Assembly (NCBI RefSeq): GCF_012927405.1
Contig: NZ_JABBGM010000003.1
Coordinates: forward strand, 124,001-188,000
Direction of reading: 5' to 3'
Length of the DNA stretch: 64,000 nucleotides
Origin: Novosphingobium olei
Lineage (GTDB): Bacteria > Pseudomonadota > Alphaproteobacteria > Sphingomonadales > Sphingomonadaceae
Notes under the pieces: generated by a model
The model's input: the letters and a program-made list of their open reading frames with translations, nothing else
Told to the model about the DNA's origin: nothing
Database searches by the model: none
In this document: in pieces, positions 34,375-42,014 of the stretch
Numbering within the stretch: the first letter of the stretch is position 1
Layout of the letters: every line of letters starts with the position of its first letter
Made by a program: the position numbers and the translations under genes

Positions 34375-35159
34375 GCGACGACGCGACAGAGAGCCATCCG
34401 CCGCGCATCGACTGCGTGCTGGTCTGCGGCGGGGTCTGGCACGACATGGACTTCGCCCGGCTGGAGCTGCTGAAGCTGCTGGCCGAAGACCCGCGCGTGC
34501 GCACCCGCGTGTTCGAGGATTACGAGAACATCGCCGCGATCGAGGCGGCCGACATCCTCATCACCTACACCTGCGACGTCACCCCTTCGCTGAAGGCGCA
34601 GGAAGCGCTGCGCAGCTGGCTTCAGGCGGGCGGGCGCTGGTATGCGCTGCACGGCACCAACTCGGTGCTGCGCTTCCTGACCGAAGGGCCGAACAAGGAC
34701 CTGTGGGACGCGCCGCGCTGGGCGCCGCTGATGATGGACCTGCTCGGCAGCCAGTTCATCAGCCACCCGCCGATCGCGCCCTACACCGTCACCGTGGCCG
34801 ACCACGATCACCCGCTGACGCAGGGGATCGAGGCGTTCGACACCACCGACGAGCTGTACCACCTCGAATGCCACGGCGATCTGCACGTGCTGCTGGAAAC
34901 CGAGTGCACCGAACCCGGCACCGGCTTCGTCGAGGCGGCGGACGCGCCCGGCACCCATCCGGTGATGTACATCAAGGCCCATGGCAAGGGTGCGGTGCTC
35001 TACAACACGCTCGGCCATTGCCGCGGTCACTACGATCTCCAGCCGATGCTCGACTGGTGGCCCACGGTGGATCGCTGCGCGTGGGATCTCCCGGTATTCT
35101 ACGACCTTCTGCGGCGGGGGATCGGCTGGATCAAGGACCGAGCGCCCAACCAGGGCTGA
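34371..35159 (+). CDS. ThuA-like domain protein
   Basis: 262 residues from an ATG that overlaps the Rieske stop (ATGA). The class I glutamine-amidotransferase-like ThuA fold is indicated by CVLVCGGVWHDMDF, DILITYTCDVTPS, WYALHGTNSVLRF and the GAVLYNTLGHCRGHYD end. ThuA proteins are linked to trehalose or other sugar-like polyol utilisation, but their chemistry is unclear. Translational coupling to a Rieske oxygenase is unusual and suggests a role on the same substrate. Confidence 0.85.
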   Translation: MSDDATESHPPRIDCVLVCGGVWHDMDFARLELLKLLAEDPRVRTRVFEDYENIAAIEAADILITYTCDVTPSLKAQEALRSWLQAGGRWYALHGTNSVLRFLTEGPNKDLWDAPRWAPLMMDLLGSQFISHPPIAPYTVTVADHDHPLTQGIEAFDTTDELYHLECHGDLHVLLETECTEPGTGFVEAADAPGTHPVMYIKAHGKGAVLYNTLGHCRGHYDLQPMLDWWPTVDRCAWDLPVFYDLLRRGIGWIKDRAPNQG

Positions 35160-35274
35160 ACTCGACGAATTCGCCTCCCGCATCGACCGGAGGCTTTGCC
35201 ACAACGGACGGCAGGGCGCACAAGTGGCCCCTGCCGTTTCCCGTTTCGGGGATCGGCGCCAGGAAGGTCCCACC

Positions 35275-36435
35275 ATGTCGTTCCGCCTGCCCCGCCCGGC
35301 CCGCATGATCTTCGGCCTTGGCCTTGCGGCTGTGGGCTTCCCGGCGATGGCCGCGCCCGATCCCGGCCTCCAGGCCTTTCTGGAGAGCACCGTGGCACAG
35401 GTCCGCGCGCGCAACCACCTGCCTGCCGTTGCCGCCGTGGTGCAGATCGACGGGCGGATCGTTGCCGAAACCGCGCAAGGCCTGCGCGCCAACGGCTTTG
35501 CCGAGAAAGTCACGACCGGCGATCTCTGGCACATCGGCTCCGATACCAAGGCGATGACCGCCACGATGATCGCCCGCCTGGTCGAGCGTGGCCTGCTGCG
35601 CTTCGACGAGACGATGGGCGAGGCGTTCCCCGATTGGGCGGCGACGATGGACCCGGCGATGCGCAAGGTGACGATCGTCCAGTTGCTCAGTCACACCGCC
35701 GGGCTCCTGCCCGTGACCGACGACAAGGACCTCGACAGCGTGATGGCGATCGCCGGCCCTGCAAGCGGCGGCTGGCAGGTGCAGCGCGCCAATGTCGCCC
35801 GCGCCTTCCTGTCGCGTCCGCCCGCCACCGCCGTGGGGCATTTCGCCTATTCCAACCTCGGCTACATCATCGCCGGCGCCATCGCCGAAGCGCACACCGG
35901 CAAGCCGTGGGAACAGCTCGTGGCCGAGGAAGTGTTCGCCCCGCTCGGCATGATGCACTCGGGGTTCGGCAACCCCGCCCTGCCCCACGCCCACGACCAG
36001 CCGTGGGGCCACAAGCCGGTGCGCGGCAGGCTCGTCGCCATCGATCCGGGCTCGCCGGGCAGCGACAATCCGCCGCTGATCGGCCCGGCCGGCATGATCA
36101 GCCTGCCGCTGCACGACTGGCTGCTGTTCGCGCAGGACCAGCTCGACGGCGTCCATGGACGGGGCCGGCTGCTGAAGCCCGAAACCTATGCCCGGCTGCA
36201 CACGGTGGTGGTGGCGCCCTACGCGCTCGGCTGGGGCGTCAAGCCGGGGGCGGACGGCAAGCCCGACCTGCTGACCCATTCGGGCAGCAACGGCTACTGG
36301 CTCGCCGACATCCGCATCATGCCCCGGCACGACATCATCACGCTGCTGGTGACCAACGCGGGCAACGATGCCGCCAACAAGGCCATCGTCGAGATCGGCA
36401 AGCCGCTGCGCGACCGCCTCAAACCCTTCGATTGA
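35275..36435 (+). CDS. Secreted serine hydrolase (beta-lactamase/esterase family)
   Basis: 386 residues from the ATG at 35275; frames running further upstream overlap the ThuA gene. A signal peptide (MIFGLGLAAVGFPAMAA) is followed by the class C beta-lactamase-like fold: nucleophile motif SDTK (Ser89, Lys92), YSN in FAYSNLGYI and the third motif THSGSN. Such proteins are esterases or peptidases more often than antibiotic-resistance enzymes. It lies 115 bases after ThuA on the same strand and may hydrolyse an ester in the periplasm to release the substrate used by cassette C; that is inference. Confidence 0.88.
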   Translation: MSFRLPRPARMIFGLGLAAVGFPAMAAPDPGLQAFLESTVAQVRARNHLPAVAAVVQIDGRIVAETAQGLRANGFAEKVTTGDLWHIGSDTKAMTATMIARLVERGLLRFDETMGEAFPDWAATMDPAMRKVTIVQLLSHTAGLLPVTDDKDLDSVMAIAGPASGGWQVQRANVARAFLSRPPATAVGHFAYSNLGYIIAGAIAEAHTGKPWEQLVAEEVFAPLGMMHSGFGNPALPHAHDQPWGHKPVRGRLVAIDPGSPGSDNPPLIGPAGMISLPLHDWLLFAQDQLDGVHGRGRLLKPETYARLHTVVVAPYALGWGVKPGADGKPDLLTHSGSNGYWLADIRIMPRHDIITLLVTNAGNDAANKAIVEIGKPLRDRLKPFD

Positions 36436-36477
36436 GCTGCCTTCGATGGAACGGCGATCGACCGACCGGCGCCGCGA

Positions 36478-37584
36478 TCAAGCGGCATCGGCGAACCGGT
36501 CGAGCGCGGCCAGCGGGCTGTCGGGCCAGCGCGACAGCACCAGCAACCGCTTGTGTCCGTGGCCAATGGTCAGTTCGTCGGTCACGCCCATGCCGCCGTG
36601 GAACTGGATCATCTCGTGGCCCAGCGTCACCCCGGCTGGCGCGATGTAGGCGCGCGCACCGGCCACCGCCTTGGCAAAGCCATCGGTGCCGCTGCTGACC
36701 ATCGCGAGGTTGAGCAGCGCGCGGGCCTGTTCGATCACGCCATACTGCGCGGCCATGCGGTGCTGGATCGCCTGGAACGATCCCAGCGTCACGCCGAACT
36801 GCTTGCGCGTACGCAGGTAATCGAGCGTGTCGTCGAACAGGCGCTGCATGATGCCCAGCCCTTCGGCCGACCGCGCCAGCGATGCAAGCGTCTCGGTCTC
36901 GGCAAGCTCGGCCTGTCCGCCGGCCAGCGCAACCGCGGGCGTTCCCGCCAGTTCGAGCCGCACCGCCACCGATCCGTCGGCCATGCGCCAGGGCGTGGCG
37001 ACAAGCCCGGCGGCCCGCGCTTCGACGAAGTAGAGGCCAAGCCCTTCGGCATCGCCCGCCGCGCCCGCTGCGCGCGCGCTCACGATATAGCCATCGACCC
37101 CCGCCCCCGCGACGACGCAGGCCTTCGTCCCGGTCAGCTGCGCCTCGGCCCCCGCACCTTGCGCGCGGGTTTCCACCCACAGGCTGCCATCGCGGCTGCC
37201 CGCTTCGGCATGGCCCAGCGCGATGCGGCGGCTGCCGTCGAGCAGCCCGGCAAGCCAGGCATCGCGCAGCGCATCGGGTGCCGCTTGCGCGAACAGGCGC
37301 GCCGCAACCAGCACGTTGTCGATCAGCGGTTCGACCACGAGCCCGCGGCCCAGCGCCTCGAACACCGTGGCGATGGCCGTGGCATCCAGCCCCAGGCCGC
37401 CATGTTCTTCGGCAAACGGTGCAGCGATCAGACCCAGTTCGCCCAGCAGCGACCAATTGGCGCGCGAGAAGCCCTCGTCCGCCGCGACATATTGGCGGCG
37501 GCGATCGATGTCATAGTGGTCCTCGACGAAGCGCTCGGCCAGGGCCTTGAGCATTTCCTCGTCTTCGGTGAGGTCGAAGTTCAC
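36478..37584 (-). CDS. Acyl-CoA dehydrogenase (small-subunit/FadE-like)
   Basis: 368 residues. N-terminal helices (FDLTEDEEMLKALAERFVEDHYD), the beta domain and the C-terminal FAD part with RTRKQFGVTLGSFQAIQHRMA and IQFHGGMGVTDELTIGH are present. The family end resembles ACADs that pair with a second subunit to form alpha2beta2 enzymes on bulky CoA esters. It stands alone, convergent with the serine hydrolase and divergent from the luxR gene. The intergenic region holds copy 2 of the shared motif, 62 bases from this start. Confidence 0.88.
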   Translation of the reverse strand: MNFDLTEDEEMLKALAERFVEDHYDIDRRRQYVAADEGFSRANWSLLGELGLIAAPFAEEHGGLGLDATAIATVFEALGRGLVVEPLIDNVLVAARLFAQAAPDALRDAWLAGLLDGSRRIALGHAEAGSRDGSLWVETRAQGAGAEAQLTGTKACVVAGAGVDGYIVSARAAGAAGDAEGLGLYFVEARAAGLVATPWRMADGSVAVRLELAGTPAVALAGGQAELAETETLASLARSAEGLGIMQRLFDDTLDYLRTRKQFGVTLGSFQAIQHRMAAQYGVIEQARALLNLAMVSSGTDGFAKAVAGARAYIAPAGVTLGHEMIQFHGGMGVTDELTIGHGHKRLLVLSRWPDSPLAALDRFADAA

Positions 37585-37645
37585 GAAGGGTTCCCTCTGT
37601 CCAACAGACGGCCAGCCCTACCACCGTCGAACACTTCGCCACGCT

Positions 37646-37663
37646 CTGCAAAAAGCTAGGGCT
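37646..37663 (+). promoter_or_regulatory. Shared regulatory motif, copy 2
   Basis: CTGCAAAAAGCTAGGGCT lies in the divergent region of the acyl-CoA dehydrogenase and luxR genes and is followed by CTTGCGG. Together GCAAAAAGC and GGCTCTTGC form an imperfect dyad across TAG, lux-box-like in size. It is the copy nearest the regulator gene, so autoregulation is possible. Confidence 0.5.
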
Positions 37664-37736
37664 CTTGCGGGAATGTGATGATTGTTCAGCGCCCATAAGA
37701 CCCCTATGAACCAAAAGGCATTTTGGGAGAGTTGCG

Positions 37737-38501
37737 GTGCTTTCGGTGGAATCGATCGACCGGGTCCGGATCAGTGGACCTGGAGACGTGCGGCGCGCAG
37801 CCGAGGCGCTGCACGAATTTGCGCTGGCCGCCGGGATGCGCGCCGCGCCCGCCCACGACATCGCGGACAAGCGCACGCCGGTGGACGCAGACGGCAACAT
37901 CCTGGCCAACGACGTGTTCGGGTGGAGCGATGAAAAGGTGTGGTGGCGCAATTCGCGCATCGCGCTCGATTCGCCGATCACATCGGCCTGCCGGTTCGAA
38001 AGCGAACCGTTCTGGGTCAATGCCAGCGGGTTCCACACCCGCCAGCCCAACCATTACCTCAACGCGATCGACCTCACCAATTTCGAAACGCGCGCGATGA
38101 CCCGCGCCGCGATCGTCGTGCCGGTGCACCTGCCCTTCGGCCAGATCGGCGCGGTCAGCTTCAACCCGGTCGATCCGACGGTGACCGAGCTGGATGACGC
38201 CTTCCTCGAACATGGCGATGCCTTCGGCGTCTATTCGCGCACGTTCATCGCCAGCTACGTCCACGCCATGGGCTCGGTCCAGGCGCTGCCGCCGGGCTCG
38301 CGCCTGTCGAAGCGCGAAGTCGAATGCCTGCGCTGGGCGGCGATCGGCAAGACCGACCTCGAAATCAGCATGATCATGGGCCGCAGCCGCGCCACCGTGC
38401 GCTTCCACATCCACAACGCCTCGATGAAGCTGAATGCGGTCAACCGCAGCCAGACCGTCTTCAAGGCCGCGCAGCTTGGTTACATCTCGCTCAACACCTG
38501 A
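37737..38501 (+). CDS. LuxR-family regulator with autoinducer-binding-like domain (LuxR solo)
   Basis: 254 residues from a GTG at 37737 with GGGAGAG upstream. The N-terminal part (about 15-175) resembles the autoinducer-binding fold, with WSDEKVWWRNSRIALDSPI and GAVSFNPVD. The C-terminal LuxR helix-turn-helix is LSKREVECLRWAAIGKTDLEISMIMGRSRATVRFHIHNASMKL, in which the usual T-V-x-x-H pattern is present. No luxI-type synthase is in the window, so it may sense a pathway metabolite instead of a homoserine lactone. It leads an operon with the PhaE-like, PhaC-like and GNAT genes and probably controls the three promoters that share its motif. Confidence 0.88.
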   Translation: MLSVESIDRVRISGPGDVRRAAEALHEFALAAGMRAAPAHDIADKRTPVDADGNILANDVFGWSDEKVWWRNSRIALDSPITSACRFESEPFWVNASGFHTRQPNHYLNAIDLTNFETRAMTRAAIVVPVHLPFGQIGAVSFNPVDPTVTELDDAFLEHGDAFGVYSRTFIASYVHAMGSVQALPPGSRLSKREVECLRWAAIGKTDLEISMIMGRSRATVRFHIHNASMKLNAVNRSQTVFKAAQLGYISLNT

Positions 38502-38513
38502 AGGCACCCCCGC

Positions 38514-38891
38514 ATGACCGACAAGCCGTTCGATCCCGTCGCCGCCTGGGCGGACATGGTCCAGAAGTGGGAGCAGGAGATCAACGGCTGGTCGGCGAAG
38601 ATGACCGACAACGAACAGTTCGGCGCGCTGGTCGGCAACGTCTCGCGCATCCAGCTGGTGGTGCAGCGGATGGTGGCGGAACAGATGGAATCGATGCTCA
38701 CCACCCTCGCCATGCCGACCAAGGCGCAGGTCGAGGAACTGGCCGAGCGCATGGCGGGAATCGAGGATTCGATCGACCGCCTGCGCCTCGCCATCGAAGC
38801 GCGCGTGCTGGTGCCAGGCAACGCGCCGGTCGATGCCGCGCCGGCGCCGGTGGAACCGAAACGCACGCGCAAGCCGCCGGTGAAGGGATAA
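38514..38891 (+). CDS. Small PhaE-like partner protein
   Basis: 125 residues. A helical protein with DPVAAWADMVQKWEQEINGW, a coiled-coil stretch AQVEELAERMAGIEDSIDRLRLAIEA and a Pro/Lys-rich tail. The helix-turn-helix of the form AMPTKAQVEELAERM-LE is what links PhaE subunits of class III polyhydroxyalkanoate synthases, and phasin-like proteins, to this gene. Normal PhaE is near 350 residues, so this is a very short version. It ends seven bases before the PhaC-like gene, which makes a complex of the two likely. Confidence 0.7.
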   Translation: MTDKPFDPVAAWADMVQKWEQEINGWSAKMTDNEQFGALVGNVSRIQLVVQRMVAEQMESMLTTLAMPTKAQVEELAERMAGIEDSIDRLRLAIEARVLVPGNAPVDAAPAPVEPKRTRKPPVKG

Positions 38892-38898
38892 GCCTGCC

Positions 38899-40005
38899 TT
38901 GGCGAGCGGAACCGAACCGAGCCGGGAAGACATCGCCGAGCGGGTCCGCCGCGAAGTGGACCGGGCGCTCAAGCGCAACATCAAGGGGCTCGAATTCCTG
39001 ACCGCCGGGCGGCAGGACGTCGGCGCGATGAAGAAGGAGCTGGTGCACCGCGAAGGCACCGCGATGCTCTACCGCTTCACGCCGGTGGTCGACGAGATCT
39101 ACCGCCTTCCGCTGCTGATCGTCTCGCCCCCCAGCAACAAGGGCTACATCTTCGACCTCGCCCCCGGGCAGAGCATGGTCGAATACCTGCTGCAGCGCGG
39201 CTACGATGTGTTCAACCTCGACTGGGCGCCGCCGCGCCACGATGAAAGCCACCTCGGCCTGGCGGACTATGTCGATCGCTTCATCCCCGACAGCATGGCC
39301 CGGATCGAGGAGATCACCGGCGAACGCGAACTGACGCTTGCGGGTTACTGCATGGGCGGCACGCTGGCGACGATCCATACCGCGCTTCATTCGGGGCCGG
39401 AGGCGCAGGGCGCGGCGGCCAACCGCGTCACCAACTTGCTGCTGTTTGCCACGCCCATCGACTTTGCGACGATGCGCCTGTTCCAGACCTGGGCCGACCA
39501 GCGCCACTTCGATGTCGACATGATGGTCGAACGGCTGGGCGTGATCCCGCCCGAACTGATGCTCGGCGCGTTCGATCTTGCCCGCCCCGCCAACCGCACG
39601 GCGGGCCGCATGCATCTGTGGACCAACATGTGGAACGACGAATTCGTCCGCTCCTACCGCATGTTCGATCGCTGGGCGGCGGAAACGCTGCCGGTGCCGG
39701 GCGAATACTTCCGCGAACAGATCAAGAAGCTGATGTGGGACAACGGCCTGGTCAACGACCGGCTGGAGGTTGCCGGGCGCATCGCCCACCTCTCGTCCAT
39801 CACCTGCCCCATCCTCAACATCATCGCGCAGCACGATCACGTGGTCAGCCGCGAAGCCGCCGGCCCGCTGATGACGCTGACCGGCTCGACCGACCGCGAG
39901 GAAATCATCTCCAAGGGCGGCCACGTCAGCCTCGTGGCCGGCCCCGCAGCCTTGCGGCGCTTGTGGCCGCTGATCGACGACTGGCTTGGCAAAAGGTCCG
40001 TTTGA
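38899..40005 (+). CDS. PhaC-like alpha/beta hydrolase (class III PHA synthase type)
   Basis: 368 residues from a TTG at 38899. The catalytic set is Cys151 in LAGYCMGG (the GxCxGG lipase-like box of PHA synthases), Asp313 in IAQHDHVVS and His342 in KGGHVSL. Spacing matches the class III PhaC family, and FNLDWAPP corresponds to the conserved IDW strand. Class III enzymes polymerise 3-hydroxyacyl-CoA with a PhaE partner. Here PhaE is very short and the pair is in a LuxR-regulated catabolic island, so an acyltransferase or thioesterase role on another CoA ester is also possible. The next gene (GNAT) overlaps it by one base. Confidence 0.82.
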   Translation: MASGTEPSREDIAERVRREVDRALKRNIKGLEFLTAGRQDVGAMKKELVHREGTAMLYRFTPVVDEIYRLPLLIVSPPSNKGYIFDLAPGQSMVEYLLQRGYDVFNLDWAPPRHDESHLGLADYVDRFIPDSMARIEEITGERELTLAGYCMGGTLATIHTALHSGPEAQGAAANRVTNLLLFATPIDFATMRLFQTWADQRHFDVDMMVERLGVIPPELMLGAFDLARPANRTAGRMHLWTNMWNDEFVRSYRMFDRWAAETLPVPGEYFREQIKKLMWDNGLVNDRLEVAGRIAHLSSITCPILNIIAQHDHVVSREAAGPLMTLTGSTDREEIISKGGHVSLVAGPAALRRLWPLIDDWLGKRSV

Positions 40006-40586
40006 TGTCCCAGACCGTTTCCTACCCCCGCACCATCGTGGCCAAGCAGCACCGCATGACGGTGCGCCCGCTCGCCGCGTACGATGCCGACGATATCGTC
40101 GCCTTCGCACGCTCGATCCCCGCGCACGACCTGCTGTTCCTGCTGCGCGATATCCGCAATCCCAAGGTCGTCGCCGCCTGGGTCGAACAGGTGGAGCGTG
40201 GCCAGATGGCCAGCCTCATTGCGCATGACGCCAATGGCAAGGTCGTCGGCTGCACCGCGCTGGTCCGCGATGAATTCAGCTGGTCGCCCCACGTGGCCGA
40301 AATCCGCATCGTGGTGGACCCGTCCTTGCGCGGCAGCGGCTTCGGCCGCGCCTTCACCCAGGAATGCATGGCGCAGGCGCTGGACCTGCCGGTCACCAAG
40401 ATCGTCGCCCGCCTCACCCCCGATCAGGCCGGCGCGCTCAAGGTGTTCGAGGACATGGGCTTCGTGCCCGAAGCCCTGCTGCGCGACCATGTCCGCGATG
40501 CCGAGGGGGAAACCCACGACATCGCGATAATGGCGCTCAACATCGACCGCCAGGGCGGCCTCAAATCCGCTTACGGCATGGGTTGA
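40005..40586 (+). CDS. GNAT-family N-acetyltransferase
   Basis: 193 residues from the ATG at 40005 (TGATG coupling with the PhaC-like gene). The acetyl-CoA site is in IVVDPSLRGSGFGRAFTQE (the R-x-x-G-x-G/A loop), and the domain has the usual order with KVFEDMGFVPEA near the end. It is an uncharacterised GNAT; the target could be a protein such as an acyl-CoA enzyme, or a small molecule. It closes the luxR-phaE-phaC-GNAT operon. Confidence 0.85.
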   Translation: MSQTVSYPRTIVAKQHRMTVRPLAAYDADDIVAFARSIPAHDLLFLLRDIRNPKVVAAWVEQVERGQMASLIAHDANGKVVGCTALVRDEFSWSPHVAEIRIVVDPSLRGSGFGRAFTQECMAQALDLPVTKIVARLTPDQAGALKVFEDMGFVPEALLRDHVRDAEGETHDIAIMALNIDRQGGLKSAYGMG

Positions 40587-40611
40587 GTCGAAATGCGCTG
40601 AGCGGGCGCGT

Positions 40612-41436
40612 TCAGGGATAGAACGCGGCGAACGGTCCCGCTTTTTCGAACGGCCGCCAGCCGCCTTCGGGCAAGGCGAGGCGGTCTGCCACGGCATAGA
40701 ATACCGCCGGGTTCGACACGAAGCCGAAGTGCGAACAGTGCACCTCGATGTTCTCGGTCCGCGCGTCGGTCCCGCTCACGCAGTTCTCCCACGCGGTGAT
40801 CCCGTCGGTGCGGCTGTAGATCGCGCTCGACGGCACCGGCAGCGGCTGGTGCCCCTGCGCATAGCGCGCCGATGTCTCGTTGCTCGAAACCTTGTTGCCG
40901 GTCAGCAGCTCGTAGAGCGAGGTCAGGCTGGTCGCGCGCGGGTTGCCGGTGAACGGGCTGCCCAGCGTGATCACCTGCCGCAACGCGCCGTCCGGCCCTT
41001 CGCGCCGTGCCGCCTCGCGCGCGATCACGCCGCCAAGGCTCCAGCCGACAAGGCTGACCCTCGCCCCGGCCTTCTGTGCGATCTCCTCGATCCGCCGCGC
41101 CACGTGCTCGCCGTTCTCGCCCGCGCTGTGCTGGTCGAGGTTCCAGCCAAGGTCCCACGGGAACACGTCGTAGCCGACCATCTGCAGATAACGGCGCAGC
41201 AGCGCGGTCATCGCATCGTTGGTGGCAAAGCCGGGCAGCACCATCACCGGATGCCCATCGCCGCGCGGCGCGGAAAACAGCAGCGGCCAGCTCAGCGCCA
41301 GCGCCCCGGCTTCGGCCAGGAACCGCGGACTTTCCAGCATCGTCCAGCCGAAATGCGGGCGGCGGATATCGGCCACGGCGCGCGCATCGCCCGTTGCCGA
41401 CCCGGCCCGCACGTCCTTGAACTTGATCACCGCCAT
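40612..41436 (-). CDS. Alpha/beta hydrolase (lipase-like)
   Basis: 274 residues from the ATG at 41436; upstream extension to 41523 is rejected. The nucleophile elbow GWSLGG, the oxyanion strand VMVLPGFATND and the late SHFGFVSNPAVF histidine mark an alpha/beta hydrolase of the lipase/esterase kind. It is convergent with the GNAT gene and divergent from the DUF35 operon. Copy 3 of the shared motif lies 95 bases upstream. It may release an acyl chain from an ester or CoA substrate. Confidence 0.85.
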   Translation of the reverse strand: MAVIKFKDVRAGSATGDARAVADIRRPHFGWTMLESPRFLAEAGALALSWPLLFSAPRGDGHPVMVLPGFATNDAMTALLRRYLQMVGYDVFPWDLGWNLDQHSAGENGEHVARRIEEIAQKAGARVSLVGWSLGGVIAREAARREGPDGALRQVITLGSPFTGNPRATSLTSLYELLTGNKVSSNETSARYAQGHQPLPVPSSAIYSRTDGITAWENCVSGTDARTENIEVHCSHFGFVSNPAVFYAVADRLALPEGGWRPFEKAGPFAAFYP

Positions 41437-41530
41437 CAGCCTGAACTTCCCTGCAGCGCGCGGGGGGCGTTCGCGACCCGCGCCTCTCCCCGTCTTCGCA
41501 CCGGCACAATGGCACACTGGCAAAAGGGGT

Positions 41531-41548
41531 AACCCTAGCGTTTTGCAG
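41531..41548 (-). promoter_or_regulatory. Shared regulatory motif, copy 3
   Basis: On the minus strand CTGCAAAACGCTAGGGTT. It lies in the divergent region of the lipase-like gene and the DUF35-thiolase operon (95 and 38 bases from the starts). It agrees with copy 2 at 16 of 18 positions. Confidence 0.5.
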
Positions 41549-41585
41549 AGTCGTCGTTGCCCGCGCGGTGGCGCTTAAGAGATGA

Positions 41586-42014
41586 ATGAAGGAATCGATT
41601 GACGGGGCCGGGGCCAGAATGCGCGCTATCGCCGAAGGAATATGGACGGACGAGGCAGAACCGCGCCTGATCGGGGGTGTCGATGCCGATACCGGCCGGG
41701 TGGTGTTCCCTTGCCCGCCGGGCGGACGATACGAACCGCGCGCCCTGTCGCGCACCGGCACGCTGTGGTCCTACACGATCCAGCGGTTCCGGCCCAAGAG
41801 CCCGCCCTATGCCGGGCCCGAAGCGTTCCGCCCGTGGGCCGTCGGCTATGTCGAGCTGCCCGGCGAAGTGATCGTCGAAAGCCGCATCATCAACGTGCCG
41901 TTCGAGGATATCCGCATCGGCATGCCGCTGGAAATGACGCTGGTCCCGCTCGATCCCGAAGCGGCCGATCCCGTCCTGATCCACGCCTTTCAACCCATAG
42001 GAGCTGCGGCATGA
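41586..42014 (+). CDS. DUF35 OB-fold protein without a zinc ribbon
   Basis: 142 residues from the ATG at 41586; an ATG at 41619 is the alternative. The OB-fold half is clear: RTGTLWSYTIQRFRPKSPPY, PWAVGYVELP and IRIGMPLEM. DUF35 proteins usually start with a four-Cys zinc ribbon, but only one Cys remains here (FPCPPGG), so no zinc can be bound that way. DUF35 proteins form obligate partners of thiolase-like enzymes (for example BbsA with BbsB, or the DUF35 domain with Ltp2). It overlaps the thiolase-like gene by four bases, fitting such a complex. Confidence 0.85.
   Translation: MKESIDGAGARMRAIAEGIWTDEAEPRLIGGVDADTGRVVFPCPPGGRYEPRALSRTGTLWSYTIQRFRPKSPPYAGPEAFRPWAVGYVELPGEVIVESRIINVPFEDIRIGMPLEMTLVPLDPEAADPVLIHAFQPIGAAA

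Noticed and set aside
35275..36435. Antibiotic-resistance beta-lactamase
   Set aside because: The SxxK/YxN/HxG layout with signal peptide is shared by esterases and peptidases, and the neighbours are catabolic; resistance is not supported.
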